The notes under the pieces are model-generated. The model was not told the origin of the DNA. It did not search any database and saw only the letters and a list, made by a program, of their open reading frames with translations. DNA of 64,000 bases from Volvox africanus (taxonomy: Eukaryota; Chlorophyta; Chlorophyceae; Chlamydomonadales; Volvocaceae): assembly GCA_030268105.1 (NCBI GenBank), contig BSDZ01000089.1:248001-312000 (forward strand), in the 5' to 3' direction. A program made the position numbers and the translations under genes. Shown here in pieces: positions 24,101 through 34,200 of this stretch. Positions within the stretch are counted from its first letter, which is position 1; each line of letters starts with the position of its first letter.

Positions 24101-26813
24101 GCGAATAAGTGTGTGTCAGCAGCGCCCACGCGTACATACTTGTGTCTGTGTGGTTATGTGTGTGTATGTGTGTCTCACCGGGATCTCAACCTGGAAATCT
24201 GCGTCCTTTCCTCCGTACAGTGGCGGGGATTCCCGCCGTACTGCAAATAGGTGCATCCGGGACCCTGGTGGATTCAGGTGCCTCCGAAATCAATCTCGCG
24301 GCGACGCTGGCGCCCAAGACGACGATGACGGTGGCGGTGGCGGCGACGACGCCAGCGACGCTGGCAGCAGCAGGAGCTGCAGGAGGAGCAGCACCGACAC
24401 CGCTTGGCGGCCGCGGCGGCGTGAGCATGGTTAGCGGCCTGACGACGTTGGAGGCGGATTCACCGGAATGTCCCCTTGACATGCCGCCGGCGGGCTGCAA
24501 CCCCGACGTGATCAAATTGTTCGTGGGGAACATTCCCAAGAGCTGCACGGAAAAGCAGCTGCTGCCGCTGTTCCAGTCGATTGGGAAGGTGATAGCGCGG
24601 GTGGAGGGCATCTTCATGGTCGTGGAGGGCATCTGCCCCAGCAACTCCCATCTCCATCACCACCGCAGCACAGCTGCCGTCGTGCGCGACTTCTTACGGT
24701 TTTCCTTGTTGGTTATGATTTTTTTATCGTTAACGTTCCGAGATGTACGAGATCTGGAAATTCCTCCACTGCTGTTTCTGTACGAACATCACCGTCTAAC
24801 CGTCTTGTCCTACTTGTACTGCTGTCCATGGCGTTACCAGGAACATTACCCGATACCCGTTATGGTATGGGGAATGGGGTCCGTCTCTAAATAATGTCAA
24901 TCATGCAACAGTGCTCCTTAGCGGTGTGGCGGAACAGGAGAGAGGCGCACGCCCACCAAACCAGCGGTCCCTGCTCTCCCTGTTGTCCCGTCATATGACT
25001 TTGTCCAGATCGTGGAGCTCGTGATTCTGTACGACAAGGTGACTCACGAGTCCAAAGGCTCTGCGTTCGTTTGGTACGCGATGCGGGAGGATGCGGAACG
25101 CGCCATTCTGCAATTCAACCTGCGCCATGTATTCCCGGACCCATCGGGAGCTCAGGACCGACCGCTGGTGGTGCGGCGGGCCAAAGTGCGCAGCCCCAAG
25201 TTGGCGGTGCCCATGGGGGGCATGTATGGGACATTGGCACTTGGGCAGGTGGGTTGCTTTGTGGGTGTGCTAGTTGTGGATGGGTGAAGGCCGGTGTCAT
25301 TTAGTGCGTAGAAGAGGGCGGGGTGCATCAGAGGAATGACGGTGGGCCGGTGTTGATGTTAGGGATGAGCTGTTACCTTCCCAGGCTGCAGAGGAGATCT
25401 ACCCGGATTCCTACCTGCTCGTCATCCCATAATTGTATCCTAATCCTATGATTAGAAACAGCAAAAGAATTTTGCCAGTATCAGCAGAGGTGTGCGATGC
25501 GATGCAGCAGCTGAGATGCAGAACTGCGCGACGCAGCAGCCGCCACTCCAAGGGCAGTAGCTGCCGTTGCGGGCTATGTTCCCCCTGTCACATGGGTACA
25601 TGGATACACGTGTATGGGTGTCAGCTGGGAGGCTACCCCAATGGATACCACCTGTCTCGCATTTTCTTCCTTGCTGACCTATCCAGGGTGCACCGGCGGC
25701 CTTCGGTGGCACGCCGTACTACCAGCGCCTCGTCAGCGTAGGGGGGTTAGGACAGCACGGCGGCGGCGGCGGCAGCCACGGCCTGAACCTGACATCGCTT
25801 CCGGCGGGCATAGAGGGCCTTCAGCTCGTAGGCGAGTCTGCTATTAGCATGGCCACCATGGATATGGGTATGGGTATGGGAGTGGGAGTGAGTGGAGCTG
25901 CGGCGGCGGCGGCGGCAAGGGTCCCACAACAGGCGGGGCTTATGCCGGGAGGACACGTGATGGTGGTTGGCGGCGGCTCCGCCAATGGCGGCAGCCTCGG
26001 TGGATCCATGGCTTCCGGACAAGACGTTCCCGGCATCATCACGCTGGCCACGGAGGGGAGACAGCCAGCAGGCATGTACGATGCGTACGGCACTGGTACG
26101 TACGGGTATTATGGGGGCTCAGCTGAGTGGCACGGGCCGAAAACGCGCAGGGGCATCCGGGGCGCGCGGGGGGCTCCCAAACCCCGTACAACTTTGCTCA
26201 CTGCAGATGATCAGTGCAACAGACCATAGTAAGGCACGGCACAACGTAGCACGGCAACGCATGGCATGGCACAGCAAAGCGCGACACAGTACAGGACCGC
26301 AATGGTCAGCACTGTGTGGTTGCACTGACCATTCGCGCCCCGACCTCACACTCTCGCACCGCCACAATCCTGCCTGCAGGGAACACGTTCCTGCCCGACT
26401 ACGGCGCTGATACCGTGATGCCGGTGCCGGTACCAAGCAATGCGGCCTCCTCCAATGCAGGTGGCTACACGGTGATGATTTCCGCCGACACCATTGCCAA
26501 CACCCCTGCCCAATGGGACACTGCCGCAGCTGTCGCCGCAGCCGCCGCGGCGGCACGGCTTACCGGCACTGGTGCCAACTCTGACACTGCCGCTTCCAAC
26601 GGGGGGGTGCCTGTGACGATGTCCATCACTTTGACCCCGACGCAACTGCAGGTGGTCAATCAGCACCTGTACAGCATTCAGGCGGTCAGCGGCGCGACGC
26701 TGCAGCTGTCCGCGACCGCATCGGGAACGATCCAGCTGTTTATGTCGGGCAGAGCGGGGCAAGTTGACACGGCCAGGCATCTGGTGGCCACCTTCATGGG
26801 CGGGGTGGTGTAA
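19141..26813 (+). CDS. CELF/FCA-like RNA-binding protein with four RRMs and a KH-like C-terminus (first exon not found)
   Basis: Thirteen exons join in phase: 19141-19278, 20202-20360, 20548-20643, 20812-20916, 21496-21558, 21762-21857, 22261-22383, 23066-23173, 23574-23715, 24221-24588, 25009-25248, 25687-26095, 26380-26813 (826 residues without the N-terminus). RRM1 has RLFVGSVPR and SRGCAFVSY; RRM2 QLFFSRVP and SKGCGFVQM; RRM3 LFFAKVLRS and GCGLVTM; RRM4 IKLFVGNIPK and SKGSAFVWY. The RNP1/RNP2 spacing and the GCGFV-type motifs resemble CELF (CUG-binding) and plant FCA proteins, which have two or three RRMs and regulate splicing, 3' end choice or translation. An Ala-rich linker separates RRM3 and RRM4, followed by a Gly/Met-rich low-complexity region. 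The last 65 residues (from VTMSITLTPTQLQ to LVATFMGGVV, with VSGATLQLS) resemble a KH fold. The first coding exon upstream of 19141 is unresolved. Exons 11 and 12 are joined directly; the intron contains an alternative acceptor with an early stop. Confidence 0.85.
19975..20005. repeat. Telomere-type inverted repeat
   Basis: An 11-base arm GCAGGGTTTTA (19975-19985) is followed nine bases later by its perfect reverse complement TAAAACCCTGC (19995-20005). The centre adds another AAAACCCT, so the element contains two head-to-tail copies of the CCCTAAAA unit of Chlamydomonas-type telomeres opposite one inverted copy. It lies in the first recognised intron of the RNA-binding-protein gene. Confidence 0.8.
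21155..21222. repeat. TA/TG-rich microsatellite in an intron of the RRM gene
   Basis: A short TA run passes into TG repeats broken by TATG on the sense strand. The transcript of the intron between exons 4 and 5 therefore carries UG repeats of more than seven units in total. Confidence 0.9.
21735..21761 (+). repeat. (CTG)8 array forming the 3' splice site of exon 6
   Basis: Eight CTG triplets are followed directly by CAG, which is the splice acceptor of the exon starting at 21762. The repeat replaces the usual polypyrimidine tract. Confidence 0.92.
22745..22871. repeat. CCTCCCT heptamer satellite, copy A
   Basis: Near-perfect 7-bp tandem array on the plus strand inside the intron between exons 7 and 8 of the RNA-binding-protein gene, preceded by a CTCTCC-rich run. 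The same unit occurs at 52806-53241 and, in the other orientation, at 61799-62239. Confidence 0.95.
23951..24103 (+). repeat. 153-bp dispersed repeat, copy 1
   Basis: This segment matches the reverse complement of 57998-58150 with three mismatches over 153 bases. It sits in the intron between exons 9 and 10 of the RNA-binding-protein gene. The string ATAAGTGTGT occurs at 23946-23955 and again at 24105-24114, a possible target-site duplication. An open frame across it (beginning Met-Ala-Thr-Asn-Leu) is shared with copy 2 but has no recognisable function. Confidence 0.9.
24141..24176. repeat. TG-rich run in the intron before exon 10 of the RRM gene
   Basis: TGTGT tracts interrupted by C, G and TA lie about 45-80 bases upstream of the exon 10 acceptor (24220). 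Confidence 0.85.
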
Positions 26814-29800
26814 AGATGACCCGACCGACTAAGACAGGGTCGACTAAGAAGGGGAGAAAGGGGCCGCAGATGGGGCCTCCGGGGCCAGGAGCTTAGTCGT
26901 TCAATATCCTTTTATATCGTATTGTAGGAGTCCTGGACTTGTCCATGGTCAAAGGCTCGGTTGATCAATGCCGCACATGTTTCGCGTAGTTGGGGGGTCA
27001 CAGAAAGATGTGGTCTCGGAACGGAAGAGAGGGGAAAGAAAGGGGGAAGGAAAGGAGTGGTAGCGAGGAGCAATCGAATGAACTCTTCGTAATTAGCCAT
27101 GCATGATGCTTGCTAGGAGGAAGAATGACGTAGCAAGAAGTCCAGGGCGGAGAAGAGCTCGCTGTCGGGGGACCTGGTTGCGGACCTTAGGGCGGCTCAT
27201 GATTGGACGCGGGGAAAATTGGGAGGATACGGGGGTTGGGGGGGCTGAGAAGGTACGCGGATCGAGCGGGCTGGGGAGCGCTTGGAAGAGTTGCGGGGCG
27301 GAGCGACATCACGCGGGGCTGCTGGGTGCACCGCAGCTGTGAGGTAGCCAGCGTGGCCACAGAACCTGTGGAAGCTCCAGCCTCGTGGTGTTCGGATCAA
27401 CCCCATCGCCGCCGGTTGCTTCTGCTGCTCCTCCTTGCAGGAAATTGATGCAAAGTTTCCATTCAAAGCGTTTACATCCATCTGGATGCGTACGGTTTTA
27501 GAACTGAACCTCGGGGTAAGGTAGTCTGTGGGCATGTGCACGTGTGTGGTGGACTTTACATTGTAGATGACGATTGGCCATCGCCTGAAGTGCGTACTTC
27601 AACGCAAAAGGTTAGGATTCTACGTCAGTTGGCGCCTGAACCTGCCGCATGGGCATCGCATCGAATCAGACTATTACCTGGGGATGGTGCGTGCGTTGGT
27701 AGGTAGGCAGGTTGGTGCTTCATGTGATTTGCCGGCGGGTGGGGCTTCGGGAAAGAGCCAGATTTCGCTGCTGTCTCTGTCTCAGTGATCTTCTGCACCT
27801 GATCTTCTGCAGGTGGTGCTGGTGGTGGTGGTTTTCGACTTGTGTGAGCTTTGTCAACTTTTTGTGCATGCGATTGGTCAGGCCAAAAGGGCGCTTCGCT
27901 TCCTGTTCTTGAGATGCACGCATGACGTGATGATGACAAACATGGGAATGCCTTAATAAGATAAAAATGACATCTGTCTGTTGGGAATCATACCTCCTTG
28001 GCGTACGGCGTCCCGCTGCGTACCCTTCCCAGTGGCTGTGCTTCAGCAAAAACGGTGACGGAGGTCCCGAGGGTGGTGGGGCTGTGGTTTTGATGGCTGT
28101 GATGAAGTAACGCAGTTGCGAACGTTGTCTGGATTTCGGTTTCATCGTCGGCGGTCGGTGGTCGGTGGTCGAGAGTCGAGCACTTTTCCGGGGTTAGGGA
28201 GGGGATATCAAAAGTGGGAGGCGGATGGACATACGGATGGGGGCCGAGAGGAAAATTTAAAGAGAATCGTTGCACCATAATGGCACTTTGCATGTGGATA
28301 GAGGTGATCAGCGCTGTGTATCTTTACACCGCGAAATGCACATGAGGGACACTTCATTATCGGGGTTGGCGGCATTCCTGGAGGCTAAGGCACAAGCTTT
28401 TCCCTTCGAGCCGCACAGGAAAGCAATTGACGTATGCTCACACTTGCTAGTAACACTGCTCTGCTGATGCTGCTGATGCAATCGCACTAAATTGTCCTGT
28501 TAGGTTGTCGAGTTCAAATGATCTACACGCGTGCCTCATCAACCTGCTATTGGCGTGATAAGGATTGGGCAAAGAAGGGGTTTTATTTACGTCAAGGCTT
28601 TCTCGCAGTTTAATTAGGTTTGGCACGGTGTGTTCGTAATACAAGCGCGCCGGATAGATTTTGTGTTGCCACGTCACCAGAGCATGGCTTTTATTTTACG
28701 AGGCCGGCACTTTCCAGGAAGGGGGGGAATTAGTGCGGCTGTGTACAATCTGTACACACGCTGTTGGGACGGGACGGTCGCAACAGCACATCTTTTGGGT
28801 GTTCAGGAGCTGTGAGTTGATAGACATATTTTTCCTGGGGATTTGCTCTTCCCCGCTGCGGTGTTTGAGAGGCGAGGCGAGGCGTGAAGCCCAGATCATC
28901 AGCGACCTCGTTTTGCAGAGAGAAGGGAGGGGGGTGGGGACCAAGGCACTTGGCAGGAATAAGGTGGCGTGGCATTTACACGTGTTGGCTCCTCAGCCCC
29001 GTTAGGACCGCCTGAGCGAGCAGGGTATAGCTCAGAAGGCCGATACGTAACCGGCAATAAATCTGTGGGCCATAACATCCCTGGGACGATATTGCCCTCA
29101 TGTACACTTCCATCGGATTGTGCTGCATGAATACATGGTAAGGGGTGACTGTCCAGATGCTAGTTGGTGGCGATACGTAACTGCAGGCCATGTCGATAAC
29201 GTGCGGGGCGTTCGTACGACTGTACGAATATGATTTGTACGAGAGATCGAGCTGGTAGTGTGCTTTCCAACCCTGCGTGTGGCTGTTGCCCGCGTGGTCC
29301 CCGGCGGAGAGCTATATTCGATCCAGAATTTCAGCGAGGGACATATGGCCCACCAGAGCGTTTCTGAATGTGCTGTTGGCGCCGGGGTGGGCAGTTTGCG
29401 AAGGCGCAGGGGTGAAGGGGCGGCTAATTGGGGCGCTGGAGCTGCAAACGTTGCAATTGCATATTTCTTGTTTTTGTGTTAGCGGGCAGGTGTTGTATTT
29501 CGGGAAGGGGGGTCGGAGGTGGAGGGAGAAGTCAACCAGCAGGGCGTCACGCGGGAAATACACACACGCTGCGGCTTTAAGAGGGGATTGTCTCCAGCAA
29601 TTAGGTGGGACCCGGCAGATAAACGGAGCCGGCAGAAACTCTCTTAATTGCGCAAGGCGTGTTTGTACAGGCTGGGGATGGGGAGGATGTGGAATAGTGC
29701 TATTTACGAACCGAGGTATGAGATGCATATACACCGGATGGCGGTCTGCAAGGAATCATAATGTTTGCTATGAGCGTTATCGTTGCGCTGTGCTCCTAAT

Positions 29801-31267
29801 TCAATTGCGCGTTTCAATCTAGCAGGACCCGACTGCAAAGAGAGACGCCACTCATGGATCATAAACCTCACGACGCCTGTGGCGAATCCTGGCGAATCCA
29901 GAATTGCCCTATAGCCACTAGCCACTGTTGGGTGAGAATGAACGCAGTACTTGCTTCGGCTGTTATTTGCATCTTGTTTAGAGTCTTTTATAGGTTGCTC
30001 TAAACGCACTTGTCAAGTTAATTTTGAGGAACGGCGGCGAAAGACGGTTTACGCGCGAAAGACAGGGCGGGGTGCCTTTCCCTGCATTCCTTAGTGCACT
30101 TGGGAGTCTTGGACCTGTACTAAGCGAGCGAAAAATGCTGCTGACATGGTTGAAAAGCGGAGCTGTGCGGGATGGCTAGGTGAGTTGATTTCTTCGGACT
30201 CCTGCAGGCTCCTGCCAAATTGTCTCAAGTCGGTTGATTGCTCACCCGTTCCATCAGTCTTACGGAACTGCAGGTTTCATTCCAAAGACTTCCGTTCAAG
30301 TTAATCATGATGCAATTTGCAACCGCCTCACTGGATTGGCTAGGGAAGCGGCGCCGGAGGACTCAGAGCAGGACAAAGAAGGGGGAAGCACCATACCGTG
30401 CTTTCTTGCTCGTAGCATGCCATGCTAGGTTGCACTAAGGCATCTCTCCGCAAATCATTCCGCTGATATATTGCAAGGGAAAAAGTTGATAATGAAGTCT
30501 GATGGATTGTATCCTGTTATATGGATCGCGATCTGGGAATTACCTTCGATGCGCCTTTCACTTCAATTGCTGCTTATGGTACTAAGAGGGCCTGCTCCCG
30601 AATGGACAGTAAACTTGTTTTAGTTGGCGCCGGGAGATTATGGGCCCTCCTGCAGTCATGTAAATATGTATACCTCAAGCTTGCTGGAACTGTTATTGTG
30701 GCCCGTGGGTCAGGAAATTTCTACCCATACAAATCGCTTGAAGGCTGCTAGCCGGGTTAATATTTTTTCTGCTTGACTTTGAATGTAAGCTCGACTGGAT
30801 GGTATGATGCTAGCGGATTTCGTTTAGATACCAACAGTGGAATTAACTCTGGCTATCCAACTTTGGTTAAGATATGTCAACTCATTTATAGCTCTCAGGA
30901 TAGATTTTCCATTGCTAAATGAAAAGGCTTCGTCATATAAGTAAGGACGAAGGTACAAGATGCAAAATTTAGGATGCAGGCCATACAGCTTAGCGACGCG
31001 CTTGCTATTACACCAACTGTTGTTGTAAACCTATTGTATGTTTCCAAGTTGTGGCAAGGTCGCGAACTGCACAAAGCCCTTGAGGGTTCATTTATTTCCT
31101 GAAATCCTGAAGGTTAGCTACTGGTGCATTTCCAAGTTAACAATAAAAGATAAAAAGGCCCTTTATGTCTCGAGTACTGCGCTGTGCATCGCCGTGACTC
31201 TCCTGCCATCGCTAACTGTTGGAGTCGAGATAGCTGCTGGACGTCTTGGACCGCGCAGGGTTAGCCG
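26814..31267. other. Region without an assigned gene
   Basis: About 4.5 kb between the RNA-binding-protein gene and VPS15, both on the plus strand. Several moderately long minus-strand ORFs lie here (27197-27541, 28976-29191, 29312-29734, 29704-30009). Some have acceptor-like sites, for example the frame starting after CTTTGCAG near 29835 and the frame ending at 29312, but I could not join them into a protein or match a family. From about 30,000 to 31,260 the sequence is AT-rich and lacks tandem repeats. The VPS15 promoter should lie in the last part. Confidence 0.4.
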
Positions 31268-34200
31268 ATGGGCAATGTGCTAGCCCAGCCGGTGCGGGTT
31301 CCCGTGGACCCGCTTGCGGACCTTCCTGGCGTTGTGCTGAAGGACACTCTGGGTAAGGCTACCCTTCCTGCAAGGCCGACAGCGCCCGACCACATGGATC
31401 TCCAGGTCCCGTGGTCACGCGGAAAGCGGCGAAGCCGCCAGGGCCACACGGCTCGCTCTACCACCCTGGAGCGGGCCGGCGGTGTTCCCCGTTTTCAAGC
31501 ACGGTTGTATCCCTCCACCATTCACGCACCGTTTGTTCTAGATGCGGTAGCGTGTAGCCCCGCAGGATACTGGTATCTGCTGCATGACCTTGAACATCGC
31601 CTCCTCAAATGTAAATGTGCACGGCTATGCGACTTGCATCCCCGCCTGCCGCACCTTCCACCCTCCATCCCCTGACATAATAAATCCGGCACGCCTGGCG
31701 TTCTTACTACGGCCGCATGGTTGTAATCCAGCCAGCATCACTTTCCCCACAGACCCCACCCCACCCCATTCCCACGCCTTCTCCCGAACTTCTAAGCCCT
31801 ATCCGCCACCTCGCTCGTCATGTGAGTACATCCCCTTCAACCGCTTGTATCCGGCGCTTTGCCTGAGCCTTCTTTACCTGAGCTTGGTGCGCTCCCCCGG
31901 CGACCCCAGGCGGTGGCCGTTTCCTGAAGACCCTGCTTTGCCTCCATGACAGCGGCGGTCTCGTGGTCGTCAAGGTGGGAGAATGATCGAAGGGTAACAT
32001 CAGGCGGGCGGAATGGGGCGAATGGCGCGAAGCAGTTACATGGCTCGGGTCCGCATGTGTATGGATAATCGTGTGCATGTGGCGTGTGGCTTGTGGTGTG
32101 GAGAGGTCGACCAGGCCGGGTGGGAATGTGGGTGGGAATGCTAGAACGCGCGCGCGTAAAGATGGAGGATGGGAGAGGGGGAGCTCGGTGGCGCGGCCCT
32201 CAGGCGGGAGCCAGGGCCGGTACTAAGCCGGGTTCATTTCGCTGAGCAGGATACGGTCGGCAGGTCCGGGGCCTGTAGGCGTGCGCGGGAGGGCAATGGC
32301 TGCCGCGCGGTCCAATCCCGGGCCCGGAGGGGGCCTCTGCGCCTTCAGCACGTTCTTAACCACAACGTTAGGCCTCGTTTCTCCGCGGTGGAGGTGGTGC
32401 CGGCGGTTATGGCGGTTATGGCCGGGTGAGAGGGCAGGACCACCAACAATCCCCCATGCTCGCACTCCGGTAGCCGAAGATGCGTCGCTCGCCAGCTTCT
32501 GGAGTGGTCTGAACCCCACCTTGGGCTCCTTCGCGCCGCCGGCAGGTGTACTTCAAGCGGCCGGACACAGCCGCTGGGGGTCTGGAGCCATACAAGCAGC
32601 AGCTGGCGGCCATAAGGTGGGGGCCGGGGCAGTGGGAAGCAATGGAAGGCAGTGGAAAGACGGCCAGGGGTGTGTGTATGTGCTTGTGTATGTGTATGCG
32701 TGAGCCCTTCTCCAGTCTTCGTCTCCCTTCCCGTCCCCTTTCTTCCCGTCCCCTCCCTTTCATGGATTCCGCTTCACTCGCTGGGCGCGCATGCCTTGAC
32801 AGGAGCCCGGTCCCTAGAGGAATTCATATCCTTTAATAATGCTAATGCGATTATGATGATTATGGATAATTTGTGTAGTTACGCATCCCCGTCCGAATTA
32901 AGGAGGCCCAAGAAGGGGTCTGTCTCCGGCCCCGCTGCAGGTCGGCGCTGTCGGGCCCCTTGTGTCAGCACGCTTGGCCGTGGCAGGTGTGGCTGGAGAG
33001 CCAGTATGTGGGGTACCTCGTACGGCAGCACCTGGCGCAGAATTTGTACGACAGGCTATCTACGCGGCCGTTCATGTCCAAATTGGAAAAGGTGAGCTCC
33101 GGCACGTTGGACCGAAGTGTTGCTCCTGGATACCCCGGGTCTCAGCCCTTCTGGGATTGACGGACGGGAGAGGCTGTGTCAAGATGGTATGGAATGGAGG
33201 GGGGCTAGGACGTTATCTGACAGAGAAAGGGAGTGGGCAGCAGAAAAGGGGTGTGAAGTCCGTGTCATATCCAGCCGGTCCCTGGCCAGAAGGGACTCAG
33301 CATCGTGTTTCATCGGAAACCGAAACGGCTGCGGTTGCATTGGCATAACCACCATTGCTACTGCTACTGCTACTGCTACTGCTACTGCTACTGCTACTGC
33401 TACTGCTACTTTTTCCTGATTGCTAATGCCAGAGCTCATCTCGTCCTTGTGCCGCTGCTCCGAAATAAACATGTTCGCTGCTCCTGCTGCTGCTGCTGCT
33501 CCTGCTTTGCAGCGTTGGGTGGCATTCCAGCTGCTCCTGGCTGCCGCTCAGATCCACGCCCGGGGTGTAGTGCACGGCGACATCAAATCGGAAAACGTGT
33601 TGTTGACCTGCTGGGAATGGGTGTTCCTGGCGGACTTCGCTGCGGGACTCAAGCCGGTGGCGTTGCCCGCGGACAATCCGGTGAGGAGCGTGTCCGGCTC
33701 TTACTTCCCGCAGGAAGGGCTGGTTTGTGGGACCAAGTTGGGTCGGGGGAGGGGAGCGGGTAACCTTGTGACTTTTGGCAACCTCTCACCGCATCGGGGT
33801 ATATTTGGAAAAGATATAATACTGAAGATTTGGAGACTCGAACCTGAGTTTCCCATTCTCGAAAACCCTCTCTTTCGTGTTATCGGCGCTTTGAGAGCTG
33901 TTTTGTCGCCTCTTGTGCTCCCCTCCCACCACCTGCCCCCGATCGGCCAGGCGGAGTACTCGTTCTTCTTTGATACGGGGGGCCGCCGCCGCGCGTATAT
34001 CGCCCCGGAGCGCTTCTTCACCTCCGATTCCAAACCGCCCAACAGCCTCTCACCGGAGATGGTGAGTGACAGGGGGTGTGGTGTGCGTGCTGTGTGTTGT
34101 GTTGTGCTTTGCTGTGCTTTGCGATACTAGGCGATGCGCCTAAAACCAGTGCGTGGAGGGGACGGGACGGGACGGGACGGGACGGGACGGGACGGGACGG

